64,000 bases of DNA from Phallusia mammillata (Eukaryota; Chordata; Ascidiacea; Phlebobranchia; Ascidiidae), in assembly GCA_003260075.1 (NCBI GenBank), contig QLIY01000917.1, positions 1 through 64,000 of the forward strand, given 5' to 3'. The translations under genes were made by a program, and so were the position numbers. A model generated the notes under the pieces. The model did no database searches and had not been told where the DNA came from. It was given only the letters and a program-made list of their open reading frames with translations. This document shows, in pieces, positions 1-11,312 of the stretch. The number at the start of each line of letters is the position of its first letter. The stretch's first letter is position 1.

Positions 1-1101
1 AAAATAAGAACAAGATAAAGCCTAGTTGTGGAATAACAGAAAAAATGACCAAAACATAAAACGACATGCAACACTGTTTGAAGGGAAAATGACAAGGGTA
101 GGGTGTCAAAAGTTGTTATTCTAGATCAGTCATGTCACTGTGTAACTTTACAAAACATGTCAAAACCCCCTCTTTTGATGGTGGTCATCCCCTATGAACA
201 ATGGCAAAACAATTAGGTATGTTGCTACACTAGTAGACTAGTAGTTGAAGGTATCAACACAGGTTTCAAAAATGAATTAACCTTGTTTTAAAAGCAGATG
301 GTTTCGAAAAACAGTTCCAACATTTCACTTTAACATTGTTTAGTGTTCTTTTTCGTACAGTGGAAAAAACACATAATATGTGCAATCCTAAATATCTAAT
401 AAATAAATGTAGTCCACATTATTACAGCAAATTAGATGTAACTAGAAGGGTGGCTTAGCACATATTGCCCTTGCATATAAACTATAACCTATTTTAAAAC
501 ATAAATATATTTCCCATGCTTATTTTGTATTGGGTCCCATATTAGCCATCGTCTTTTATAACTTTAGTCGTTTCTGCAGGCAAAAACTCATGGGTCCCCA
601 CACATGCAAAGTTGAAAATAATGCAATTCAAGAGATAACCATGAGAAAGTCGGNCGGACATTGTTTAAAATTTTACCCATTTTAGGGGGCTAGTGGGGTA
701 AATACTGGGGTGATTAAGTCAAACAAACCAAAAGGCATATCTACATAACCATATCTTCAATCTATGAAAGTTTCATACAAATCCAACAAAGATTTGTTGC
801 CAAAAGTGCATGGACAAACTTCACGGCGGAAAAATGAAAAAAAAAAGAAAAAAAAAAAAAAAAAGAAAAAAAAAAAAAAAAAAAGAAGAAAAAAGAAGAA
901 AAAAAAAGAAAAAAACAAAAACATTTTGAGTAAAATCAATATGTGTCCCCTTCAGGGAAGGGGACCCATAATAAATGTAGTCCACATTATTACAGCAAAT
1001 TATGTAAATAGCAAGTAAATAGGTGCACAATAAAGGAGAATTTTAACAATAAACAGCAACGTTCAGTTAGTGCTTAAAACACCCATAAATGAGTAACCAA
1101 C
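1..1101. other. GSR intron or flank with direct repeat and A-rich tract
   Basis: No exon found on either strand. A 33-bp direct repeat (roughly 401-435 and 971-1003) brackets about 535 bp. An A/AG-rich low-complexity tract spans about 828-925. The 520-610 part resembles 62215-62275 at the other end of the window, so a dispersed repeat is likely. One undetermined base is at 654. Confidence 0.5.
828..925. repeat. A/G low-complexity tract
   Basis: Almost pure A with interspersed G over about 100 bp. Lysine-rich or phenylalanine-rich readings here are composition artefacts. Confidence 0.85.
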
Positions 1102-4100
1102 CTTGGAAAACTTGTCCACAGCTATACCCATGTCTTCCATTGCTACCATATTGTTGGCGCTGATCATGGAATCGAAGGTACGTAATGCTTGATGACGTCG
1201 TATGACAAGACGGACCTCGGAACCCAGGGAACGTAGAATTCCGGCAAGTTCAACCGCGATATAACCGGCGCCAACTACTACTGTTTTCCTGTAAATTAGG
1301 CGTTTAAATATTTCCTAAAACAGTGTACAACCTTGGATCACTACACACGGGTATGTTCATAAGTTTAGTGAGATATTACTAATGATGGCATGAGAATTTG
1401 CCGAAACGTTTGAACAATAAAGCATGTCGCTTATAACGTATATTCGGGCCGTTATATTCGTCATTAAACTAGTGTACAGTCTGCCTTTTTAAAAAGCGTG
1501 TTGTATTTGTTTTTGTTTTTATTGTATTTTTCGACAATCAGGCGGCAGTCCGAGAACTGAAAATTGCCCTTTGTCGTTCACGGGATTCGAACCCAGGATA
1601 CTTCCGTGTTGTATTTGTTGCGTTTTGTCACAGGAATCGCATACGCCTGTTAAAGGTATATAAATAGCAGCAGAATCAATGGCTTGTGAATGATGGAAAA
1701 TTGTGCAGTTATCAGACATTGTAAGTCACAACTTATTTGTTTTGTTTAGTGCAGTTAGGATACGTAAAAAGCATTGCGTAGGCAACGAAGTCTTAAACTC
1801 GAAAACAAAAGAATTTCAATATCACACTTGCCATAGTTTCAGAGAACATTAAAAGACAACGGTTTGGACAAAGCGTGAACTGCAATGTAAACTTACTTTG
1901 GTAAATCTTCAAGTTCAAAAAATCCGTCGCTCGTCATTCCAAGGGATGCCCCGGGAATTTCTTCATCACTTGGAAATGTTGGGTAACCCCCTGTTAAAAA
2001 TATATGTTGAATATCTTACTTTCTGATTTAGAGCAAGAATTTACGACAATTTTATTTTTACTTTTTTAACAGCCCTCCAAACGCCAATAATTGGTATGAA
2101 TAGGCGTTAATTTTAGTCATGGATTATGCCAATGCACCAGTTTATTTCAAGTAATAAGGTAAGCCAAATTGCAAATGTATAGAAACGAAGGTTTTTTATT
2201 TCAATAACTTAAAATAACACAAACAGTCCCGAAAACAGATACGTTTGTTAATTGATGATTATTCGTTTAATAACGTACAGGCAAATAAACTAAGTGAAAA
2301 GGCACAAAAACGAGAGTCTTCTAACACAATACCGTGCCAAAAACGACCCCAACCACACTTTCAAAGCTATCAATATCGTTGTATTTGCTGATCGGACTAT
2401 TATAATACTGACCAATAGAACCGGCGAGCGTTTATGTCAGTTCGCTTTAACAATGCTCACCTGAAGCAATACAAATATGTGGTGCAGTGTACTTCTTGCC
2501 GGCGACGGAAACAATGGGATGAGGATCCTTTTCTCCCGTAAACACAGCATGACCTTTGACATCCAAAACCTTGGCCTAGAACAGCAAAGTCGAAAAGTGT
2601 TGCAAAATATAAAACCCTGCAATGTATAATGTCTGTCGACTTTAATTTAGTCGACTTCTGTGCCAGGGTTTAAAAAGACGTTTAAAGCGTAGGCACGAGC
2701 TAATACATCGAACGTTTGCGGTTCAGGTAGCAGTCTTGGGTTTGTCTTCTACCGTAAGTTGGATATTTTTAGCTAACGCCTCGCTGCAGGAAATGTTTGA
2801 AACGTTTGGCTATGTACTTGCAAAAATCGGCGAACGGTGATGTACATACTGAAGTGCTAAATTAGCATACACGTAAGATAATGTGGATGTTAACACTGTT
2901 AGGTGTAGATAAGTTTTTAAACACACCAATGATGCAGTTAGGCGGGGTCACCATATAGTGTCGCAAAACAACGCCATGCCTCTCATTACGTCACCCTTAT
3001 AGTGACTAATGCGTAAATGTAATAAAAAAGCAGGTACGGAATATTCGGCATTTTATAATAGCCAGTACGCAAAATCAAAGCCTGGCGGATCATCGTCCAG
3101 AGCGCAAAATTTTACCCACCTTTGACAAAAGTTAGCGAGCTTATAAAACCGTCGGACAAAGTCAATGTTACCTCCACCATTGCAAACACATTTTTTTAAG
3201 AGGCTGCAGCGTCAGCGGAAATGCTTTTTAACGTACAGAAGTCGTATTTGTTTATGGTATAACATGAATAACGCAAAGCATCGCCGTGGCTCAATGTAAG
3301 GCAGGTATTAAATGTATAATTAAAGAGTAAAGTTTTTGCAGCTATTTGCTGAATCAGTGCTAAATCAGTGCCAGTTTTTAGAAAAATAAAGCAACAAAGT
3401 ATAACACAATACCAATAAATCTATTCCACTGTCATATGGCTACTGTATATATGTTTAACTTTACGTGACACACAAATAACACACCTTGCCAAGCAGGTTC
3501 TCATAAATTCCATTCAGTCTTTTGATGTAAGCATCTCGTTTTTCCTTAATGGTCCTAAACAAAGTGTCAGTCATTAGATGATGAACGATAAATTGCCGTT
3601 AGCACGACCGGCGGAAAGTGCTGAGTCATCGCATGACACGCCGCACCAACCGCAAATAACCGTGACGGTGCAGCGAATAGCTACGCCTTACAAAAAAGTC
3701 TTATCATTGTCTACCGTTCAACAAAGCATTTTCAGCATGTTTTTCTGGTTAATCTTATTATACCTGGTTTGGTCCTAATGCCCGCAATATGTAAAAACGC
3801 AGGGTTATAAATGTAGAATTTGCAAGATCACTATTACAGCACATTTGAAATAGTGATGTGATAAAAAGATCATTTATAACTCATAAAAGTCCCACTGATA
3901 GAATAGCAGTTGGAATATAATGCTGTACAGACTGAACAAAGTCTCACTTCTTCTATCTTACACAAAAATAAAAATACAGTTCAAAAACAATCTTTACACA
4001 TTTGCTTTAAACCAAAACAGAATTTCACAAAACAGCATGATAGTTTTAACCTAACAGCTCTAAGGCTGAAAAGAAGTGTGCTAAAAGATTAATACCTCCA

Positions 4101-4327
4101 GTTAAATGTCGGAACTTCTTTCAGCGTGAAACCATAGTCAGCATGGTCATGTATCATTTCTGCGTGGAATCCTGTATACCACATTACTTTCTTTGGTACA
4201 CATCCCACATTGACCTGTAACAATAGAAAATAAATTACACATCAGCCACCTGATCACATTGTCAATTAGTAACCGAAAGATGACAAAAACTTATCTGGTC
4301 TATCACTTTGTAGAGTCCAATATACAC

Positions 4328-4407
<80 letters not shown>

Positions 4408-5302
4408 TGTGCATTTCAAGGTTAAAGGTGCCGTATAGTAGTTCGCATAATACTAAATGGGTAGGGACCACGGTGTCATACATGAAGAGATATTTTTGTA
4501 ATAATGGTTGATTATATTTTTCATTTTTTATGTTGTTACACAACATGAAGTTAATTTGAAAACATTCAAAATGATTTTTTGCTAAGTGAGCGGGCATTTC
4601 AGGACTAAGTACATTGAAAGTTGGTTTTTGTGCCAAATAGTTTCAGGATTTTAACACAAAGTATTCTTTGCCCCAGGTTTGTAAATAAAAAGGCCCGAAT
4701 TCCAGGATTTTGGGATCCAATCCTAATGACAAAATCAATGTACTACTCAAAAGAATTTAACAATGCTGGAAAAACTAAGCAATAAAATATTTATCTTTGA
4801 TTATTGCTTGCATGGTGTGGAGCAGTTTTAAAATTTAATGGTATAAACAAGAAACAAACAATATCATTTTGTCCTGTTCTTATCATTTACTTTAAGTACA
4901 ATATATTAAAAACTATTCGCAAATCGCAACATATCATTTTGATTTATTTGATAATTAAAAGCAGGCCTCAGAATATTAAAACATTGTCATGGTTGATTAC
5001 ACATAGCTGGTTGAAATTCAACCATTTTTCGTTAAGTTAACATGGACGTTTTTTTTTAATTTCAACAACATTAACAACGTAAAAAACAAACTTACGCAAG
5101 TTCCACCCAAACGCCCATGTTCGATAACAGCTGCAGAAATCCCAAACTCAGTAGCTCTTCGTGCGCTTGCAACACCGCCAGATCCACCGCCAATAACCAA
5201 ATAATCGACTTTAGTGACTTCTTTACCTGATGCCATTGTTCTGAATTGCAAAATTTGCCTGGTTCCAGAAAACAAACGGTTTACAATCCTTGCTGATTGC
5301 AT
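1102..5302 (-). CDS. GSR: Glutathione reductase, 5' part (six exons; 3' end outside window)
   Basis: FAD-dependent enzyme that reduces glutathione disulfide with NADPH. Exons on the minus strand: 5096-5302, 4096-4214, 3485-3554, 2461-2575, 1897-1990, 1102-1288. All have GT-AG borders and matching phases and encode about 264 residues. Residues 38-43 (GGGSGG) form the FAD Rossmann loop. The redox disulfide motif CVNVGC lies at 69-74 and is split by the first intron. The last exon shown holds the NADPH-binding [11 protein letters not shown], followed by [12 protein letters not shown], whose arginines suit NADPH and favour glutathione over thioredoxin reductase. Residues 1-22 are basic and hydroxylated, a plausible mitochondrial leader; Met23 could start a cytosolic form. 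The dimer-interface half must lie left of the window. The final donor (GTTGGT) is atypical. Family assignment is firm. Confidence 0.93.
4332..4406. other. 75-G run in GSR intron, probable assembly gap
   Basis: Uninterrupted G run with no copied flanks. Read as a sized gap recoded as G rather than genomic sequence. It sits in the first GSR intron. Confidence 0.7.
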
Positions 5303-5750
5303 TGATTTTCAAACTGAGTTGCAAACGAACACCGCCGAATTTTTCTTCCAGGGAGAGAAAAGAAAGAAAAAAAGGACCCTACATTTAATCCTCGACTAAG
5401 AAATCCAAAAATATTTTTTTCTCTTTTTTTTCTAAGAACTTCATTTTTTATCGGAAATAACTGTTTTTAATCAGAATAATAGTACAACACATGCAAAAAT
5501 GTACAAAACTTGTATTTACAGACAAAGCAGTAAAAATTACCGGATTGAGTGTGTTAACTCATCGAAGATACAAAAAAATATGATGTTTGGTACCATTTTA
5601 AATCGAAAAGAATGCAACCGACATAACGAGTTAGCTACTGTAGCACCAAAAAGAAAATAAATTAGAGCTCAATGATCGAAAAGTAAGCACATACAAAATA
5701 CTTTTCACAACCGATAAAGCAGAGGCCACGCAGTTTAGGCTATTGGCATG
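5303..5750. other. Intergenic, GSR upstream region
   Basis: About 450 bp between the GSR start codon and the stop codon of the next minus-strand gene. It must hold the GSR 5' UTR and promoter. I see no recognisable core element. Confidence 0.4.
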
Positions 5751-7271
5751 TCAAACAGCCTTAAAAAACACCAAATCGTTTGCTGATTGGTTAAAGGCCA
5801 TTGGAGATTGGATCGCAGGCCTGTTTAAGGTCGATGCGCGACTGTCGTTTGGTGTGGAAGGAAGTTGAGCCCGCGCAGCTGGTAAACCACGAATGTCCTC
5901 GTTTTGCACTGACTGCTCGGCCAATGGTAAACTTAAATTGCTTTGTGAGTTTTGGGAGCTTTCCGAAAACGAACTGAAACTAGTTGTGCCGTTGTTCCCC
6001 AGACTTAGATTTTGTGTTCCTCCGACGAATTGAAGGCTAGTTTGAGATTCGCTACGAGCCAAACCCCACTGAACAAAGAATCGGCCTTGCGCAATCGTAT
6101 TGCCCGTGTCGCCGTACTCAAGCATGTCCATTCTTATTGTTTGGTGTTTAACATTGTATTTCACTGTTGACCTTTTAACATATTCATCACCCAGTTCTAG
6201 CAAAAATTTCTTTGATCTTGTGTTTAGACTGCAAAGATCCCAGCTTTCAATAAATTCCACTTTTGGCTCCAAATTTACACTGCTGTTTGAGGTCAACGTT
6301 AATTTCAGCCTGTAATCTAAGTTAACCTTCATAACTTGGTATGAAACTGCATCACTGTCCTTGATGTGACGCTTACAGATACGTTCATAGTCATCATTAC
6401 TTTGTTTGTCTAAAACGTACCAAGTAAGCTCCGTGGCTTGATGATCCAAAACAGACAAATATCCAAAAGTGCACATATCCCTTCCTACATCACTCCGGTC
6501 CTCTAGGTTGCAGTCGATAGATCGACCTGAAAAATGCGTAGCCGAAAACGCAGCCTTTCCGTCATGACCTAGCAAAGTAGTTGACTCGTCTTCCCAAGGC
6601 AAAAATGCGTTTTCCCGCACCGAAACTTTAGCTGCAACAAGTTTGTCTGAGGTCCAGGCGAAAAACCTGCTTTCAACAACAACTTGAAACGGTTTTTTGA
6701 ACGATAATCCGCTAGGTTCGCATCGTAACACAGGGGCGATTCTGAAATGCCCTGATATAGTGCTGTCCTCATTTTCCAAGACTGAGATTTCAACATCAGT
6801 ATTTTTGTCCAATGCACCAGGAGGAAATATTAGAGTGTAACAACCCTTTCGTACAGTTTCACCTTTAGGCCCCAGAGTTATACTCAAGATTTTAGCGTTT
6901 TCTGTTGAGGTCGAAACCGGTTTTAGAGTATTTCTTGTTTCTGAAATATCTGATAAAATCACTTTGACGCCTTGCTCTTGAACCTTCTGCAAAGCAGTTG
7001 GAGCTTTAAGGCAAGATTCTTTAGCGTTTGACTGATAGCAAGGTTGAACTGTCAAGGCGAGAGGCTGCTGAACAGCCCGACGCAACTTAGTATAATACCG
7101 CCGTAGCAAGAGATACAGAAATGCGATAATAGTAACCACTGGGACTACATAAACAACAGGAAGCCAAGGAAAATTGACATCATTCTTTCCATTCGGCACA
7201 ACAGCAGTTATATTGGTTTCATTAGCAGTGCAATTTTTACACCTTTCCAAAACTGAAAGATTGTGTTCCAT
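5751..7271 (-). CDS. Single-pass membrane protein with ZU5-UPA module (paralogue 1)
   Basis: Intronless 506-residue reading frame. Residues 1-36 are a short ectodomain with N-glycosylation sequons (NCT, NET, NIT). A transmembrane helix spans about 37-58, followed by RRYYTKLRR. A ZU5-like domain (about 128-250) contains FPPGALDKNTDVEIS and LRCEPSGLSFKKPF. A UPA-like domain (about 262-402) runs from RDMCTFGYLS to GRFFVQW. The tail is Ser/Asn-rich and has no death domain. The order TM-ZU5-UPA recalls UNC5CL, but the death domain is missing. HFS at 246-248, at the end of ZU5, matches the autoproteolysis tripeptide known in PIDD1. The two neighbouring paralogues share the same layout. Function unknown; an intracellular signalling or scaffold role is inferred. 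Confidence 0.85.
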   Translation of the reverse strand: MEHNLSVLERCKNCTANETNITAVVPNGKNDVNFPWLPVVYVVPVVTIIAFLYLLLRRYYTKLRRAVQQPLALTVQPCYQSNAKESCLKAPTALQKVQEQGVKVILSDISETRNTLKPVSTSTENAKILSITLGPKGETVRKGCYTLIFPPGALDKNTDVEISVLENEDSTISGHFRIAPVLRCEPSGLSFKKPFQVVVESRFFAWTSDKLVAAKVSVRENAFLPWEDESTTLLGHDGKAAFSATHFSGRSIDCNLEDRSDVGRDMCTFGYLSVLDHQATELTWYVLDKQSNDDYERICKRHIKDSDAVSYQVMKVNLDYRLKLTLTSNSSVNLEPKVEFIESWDLCSLNTRSKKFLLELGDEYVKRSTVKYNVKHQTIRMDMLEYGDTGNTIAQGRFFVQWGLARSESQTSLQFVGGTQNLSLGNNGTTSFSSFSESSQNSQSNLSLPLAEQSVQNEDIRGLPAARAQLPSTPNDSRASTLNRPAIQSPMAFNQSANDLVFFKAV

Positions 7272-7677
7272 CTTTGCTTAAGATTACCTCAAACACAACA
7301 TAAAACTGCACTGTTTTACTTTATTAGGAACGTTTCTTTAACGATTGTGACTCTGCTGTACTTCGACCGCCCGTCTCAAGGTGTGCTGAAAAGTTATACG
7401 AAGGAGTGTTTGCGTATCGGCCCGTGACGATATTGCGCCATCAAGGCTTTTGTGTTTACTGAGTGAGGTGAAGCGAACGGCTAAATTAGGTTTGCGACGA
7501 AACTTTGTTAGCCGGACTAAAATGTCTGTTGTTCTCGTTTTTTATGGAGTCTTTTACATGCCTATTATAACTTTAAAACGTCACAAAATATTAAGGATAA
7601 GTGCTACAAATTATGCTAAAACGAGGGTAACATTGTGTTTATCTTCTAGCAAATTAAATAGTTGATATATTCCCAAA
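7272..7677. other. Intergenic region upstream of ZU5 paralogue 1
   Basis: Holds the 5' flank of the minus-strand ZU5 gene. No ORF, RNA gene or repeat that I can support. Confidence 0.4.
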
Positions 7678-7691
7678 TGTAATGATTTTGT

Positions 7692-7914
7692 TAAGCTGCA
7701 GACAGTGCACACTGTTTCGAGTTGTGGCATCGCACAGACTAGGTGATGCATGGGGTTGTACCCTGTGCTCCCAACAAACTGGAGTGCCGTTGAATGGCTA
7801 CACTAGCCAAGGCGGCCGATCTCTCGTCACCAGCTGCACTGATGAGACCTTATAGGTCGAAACAGTGTGCACTGTCTGCAGCTTATCATTTATTGGCTCT
7901 ATATGCTTTTACAT
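7692..7914 (+). mobile_element. 223-bp retroposon-like insertion carrying a hammerhead ribozyme
   Basis: Exact 14-bp direct repeats (TGTAATGATTTTGT) at 7678-7691 and 7915-7928 look like a target-site duplication. Inside, perfect 29-bp inverted arms at 7692-7720 and 7857-7885 surround a 136-bp centre, and the right arm is the 3' half of a hammerhead ribozyme. There is no ORF. The size, ribozyme and target duplication recall retrozymes or the ribozyme-bearing terminal repeats of Penelope-like elements; which of these it is cannot be decided from one copy. Confidence 0.75.
7832..7883 (+). ncRNA. Type I hammerhead self-cleaving ribozyme
   Basis: All conserved core positions are present. Stem I pairs 7832-7838 (AGCTGCA) with 7877-7883 (TGCAGCT), 7 bp perfect. 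Core CTGATGA is at 7839-7845. Stem II pairs GACC (7846-7849) with GGTC (7855-7858) around loop TTATA. GAA is at 7859-7861. Stem III pairs ACAGTG (7862-7867) with CACTGT (7870-7875) around a 2-nt loop. The cleavage triplet GTC is at 7874-7876, so self-cleavage is predicted after 7876. The very short stem III is typical of type I hammerheads in animal retroelements, which often act as dimers. Confidence 0.9.
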
Positions 7915-7928
7915 TGTAATGATTTTGT

Positions 7929-8146
7929 ATTATAATACTTCTTTTGCAGTGTTTTGTAGCATTTAATGGTATCATGGGAATGTTATCAGAAGGCATAGCC
8001 TATTCTTTTCGTTTATTCAAAGTTCTATGTATTAACCTTACGCCTACACAAAAATGTCTGGAAAAAACTTTTGGGTGAATCCCCCGGGTAATCACCGACG
8101 GGACTGCAGTTTGCGACAAAAAGCGAAACAAACTGCGAGATTCGGT

Positions 8147-8191
<45 letters not shown>

Positions 8192-8541
8192 CAAACGGTC
8201 TAGTTTCTTGACACTCATAGCATTTAATTCGAAATCAATTATTATTATGTTGACAAATAAGAGTTCAATATAAGCACATATGGCTTTATATTCCTGCTCG
8301 ATAAGCAATTAACTGTTAGCCAAAAGCCGATTTCCAAAGACTATTCCCAATAACTGAATTTTGACTTGCCTTTTGGTTTGGCTATAGAATACCAAATAAC
8401 TTCTTATACTCCGCGTTATGGATGCGTGGCTAAATATACATATGTATGTTATCGATAGTCCCGACTGACATGGACGGTGCTTTTACTGGTACAAACGACA
8501 CAACACAATATTATCATAATTGTGTATTCCCCTTTTTAAGG
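7929..8541. other. Intergenic with 43-G run
   Basis: Contains a 43-G run at 8148-8190, read as an assembly gap. No gene recognised. Apparent poly-proline or poly-glycine frames across the G run are artefacts. Confidence 0.5.
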
Positions 8542-9849
8542 TCAATTTTCCTCCGAACCAGGTCCTTCTTCAGTCGTTTCGTTCACATGCCTCAACACAT
8601 CTCCCACGTGCAAGTGATTGACGTTACCAGTAATGGTAAGGTTTGGTTCCGGAGGTTCTGGTGTTGTCCAAGAAATGTAGAATCGACCGTCAACCATCGA
8701 CTCATTTCCTTCAGACAACATTTGATCAATTTCGTAAGTGACAGTTGAAAGTTGGCGTTCAGAATTTTCTAATTGAAGCAGAAATTTTGTGGGAAAGGCC
8801 TGAAGAAGACGTAGACGGTTTGATGAGATTTCAACTTCATTTCGGTCTAATTTTGTTTCTTCTCCTTGAAGTTTTAAAACGAGATTTTGATCAAGCCTAA
8901 TCCTCATTGTCTCATAGGGTATTGCTTCATCTGAATTCTCATATTGCCCGCGAATTCGATTGTAGGTTGCCTCGTCGTTTCGATCAATGAGAAACCAGGT
9001 GAGATCACGTGCATGTTGACCGAATGACCGCGTAAAACCAAACGTGGCCATTTCTCTGCCCACAATAGGTGCGTTGGAAACGCTGACAATAACTTCGCGA
9101 TCAGAAAAATGATCAGCCTTGAAAACTACCTTCCCTTTGTTGTCTAGTGATGACGTCGATTCAAGTTGCCAAGGCGATTTTTTGTCATTTCTGACGTAAA
9201 CCTTTACAGAGACTGATTGAGATTTGTTTAACGCAAAGAAACTACTCTGCAGTATAACTGTAAATGGTTTGGTGAACTTTATGCCGCATGGTTCGCATCT
9301 AAGACGCGGAGCGATCCGTATTTCCTTTTTGTGTTCTGTGTCATCGTTAAAGGATTCGACGGAAAAACTCAAATCTACATCTTTGTCAACTGAGCCTTTT
9401 GGAAATGACAAACAATAGCATCCGAGTGTAAAATCGCTTCCATTCCTGTTTAAGGAGATATCGAGTTTCCGAGACCATCGGTCTGTCACTCTGTCAGTAG
9501 AGCGTTTATTGTTTTCGAAGTTTTGTGGCGATTTGGACTTAAAAGGGTTAAATTTCAGGGCCCTTGCCCGTTCCGATACCATTGAGCCATAGCACTTCGC
9601 CCCGTAGTACGAACTCGAACTAGGTGAAAATAGGTTCGGTAAAGGTTTAGACGGTTTGATCCGAAGTATCCACAATGCAAATGATGCCACAATTACCGCA
9701 AAACAGGCCAATGCAACTATTGCTATTGGATAAACAAGGTGGCTTTCGTCATAAGAAGCACCTTCGGATTGTACGACCGAAACTGTAGTCGAAACTGGCA
9801 AAGGGGCTTCAGTCTCATTAAACGTGTCGGCAAATTGTTGATCCTCCAT
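8542..9849 (-). CDS. Single-pass membrane protein with ZU5-UPA module (paralogue 2)
   Basis: Intronless 435-residue frame. The ectodomain (1-38) is acidic and Ser/Thr-rich with an NET sequon. The transmembrane helix is at about 39-62. A Ser-rich basic linker follows. The ZU5-like domain (about 130-250) has FPKGSVDKDVDLSFS and LRCEPCGIKFTKPF. HFS is at 247-249. The UPA-like domain (about 262-395) runs from REMATFGFTRSFGQHARDLTWFLIDR to GRFYISW. The tail is short and acidic, with no death domain. It aligns colinearly with paralogues 1 and 3, including the HFSxR step between the two domains, so the trio arose by duplication of an intronless ancestor. The partner is unknown. Confidence 0.85.
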   Translation of the reverse strand: MEDQQFADTFNETEAPLPVSTTVSVVQSEGASYDESHLVYPIAIVALACFAVIVASFALWILRIKPSKPLPNLFSPSSSSYYGAKCYGSMVSERARALKFNPFKSKSPQNFENNKRSTDRVTDRWSRKLDISLNRNGSDFTLGCYCLSFPKGSVDKDVDLSFSVESFNDDTEHKKEIRIAPRLRCEPCGIKFTKPFTVILQSSFFALNKSQSVSVKVYVRNDKKSPWQLESTSSLDNKGKVVFKADHFSDREVIVSVSNAPIVGREMATFGFTRSFGQHARDLTWFLIDRNDEATYNRIRGQYENSDEAIPYETMRIRLDQNLVLKLQGEETKLDRNEVEISSNRLRLLQAFPTKFLLQLENSERQLSTVTYEIDQMLSEGNESMVDGRFYISWTTPEPPEPNLTITGNVNHLHVGDVLRHVNETTEEGPGSEEN

Positions 9850-11312
9850 ATAAAATTATGTTCGAAACAGCTCTACAGTGATACACCAGGGAAACACTTA
9901 ATTCAACTATTGTCTAATGTTCTGCAGTAATATAGTAGTTTGTAAAAATCTCACTTCCTTAAAAAATCTCAAGCACTTACTTTAAACTAAAAACGCTGTA
10001 AAAATTCGCTGTTAATCTAATAAAGATTTAAAAGAATATTCGTTAAAATAGCGGTTCGTATCATCACTGCTACAACAAAGCCTAACTTTTCCTTCCTACT
10101 TCTTAACCGGTTCGTTATACACATCCCAAATCTTTAAATACCAACCAAATACCTGCCGTCAGAGGATTTGCTTCACTGATAACAACACCGTAACACCAGA
10201 AAAATAAGGGAATCGAAACTACCATTACGTATATTGAAACTAGATTTCTAGCAAAGTTCAACTACAACGAACTCCGTATATGGCGCGTTGAGTTTTGCTG
10301 ATTTAGCACAGGCAAACATTTTTAGGACATTGCCTGTTATAGCGACTACACCTGTATTGTGCCTGAATGGAACGAATCTAATAACTGCCGAATATAATAT
10401 TTGCGTGAAACTGGATTGTTTTTAATTTGGCCACAAAACCTGAATAAGGCACCAATTTCTATGAATTTAGGTTTGGCCGAGAAACAATGCGTATAGGACG
10501 GAATTAGCTAAGGTTAGCGCCCTACGATAACAGACGCACAGATGTAGATAAAATTAGCTCTGCGTCTAACCAACAAGCACGCTTATACTATAACGGTTAA
10601 AAAAGACTAGACGGCTTAGTAAGGCCAGCAGTATAGTTTTTATAGCTATTACTTAACGAACTAGACTGAATTTGACTGCTTATGTTACATACAACCGCTG
10701 CAGGACACCCCTTGTCTATGGTTTAGAAGAGTTATGTAACTGGTAAAAAACATACACAAAATTGATTGTTATCGGTCTATGTACAGTATGTTAGTAGTTG
10801 ATGTGTAAAATATGTGAATAAACCAATCAATGGTTTTATTCAGAAACAGAAAAAACGTAAATAGGCTGCAGAAAAAAAAGCTAAAAAAATTCGATCTAAA
10901 AGATATATGCAACAATCTTCGACTTTTACCGTCACATTTTGGCGTCATCATAAGTTTATTCACCAGAACGTTTATTCGTTTGTGTAGTTATTGGCAACGG
11001 CAAACACAGGTTTCTTTAGCGTTAAACTTTCCCTTTCTAAATCACTGAAGTATAACAATGTGTGGGTGTATGCCTTGGGTTACCAGGCAACCTTTAGAAT
11101 TGACCGTGTGGGGATCCACCTGGGTGTTATGACTTACTTGGAAAAATAATAACCCTTTTCGTCTGCAAATGCCATATACGGTTTAGACCTTCTGCAAGTG
11201 ACAGTGTTTGATTTTCGAAGCATTAAATAGAAGCTTTATCGTACTGATAAAATATGCGTTGACAGATAAAGTAAAGTTATAGTCTGAACAAATTATCAGG
11301 AAGTTTCACTAT
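9850..11312. other. Intergenic spacer between divergent ZU5 genes
   Basis: About 1.46 kb between two start codons on opposite strands, so it carries both promoters. No RNA gene, repeat or further coding exon seen. Confidence 0.45.

Noticed and set aside
764..1018. Lysine-rich protein on the plus strand
   Set aside because: It is a translation of an A-rich low-complexity tract within a GSR intron.
1540..1610. tRNA or tRNA-derived SINE on the minus strand
   Set aside because: GGGTTCGAATCCC looks like a B box, but no A box or cloverleaf can be built upstream. A similar GGTTCGAACCC at 46347 also fails.
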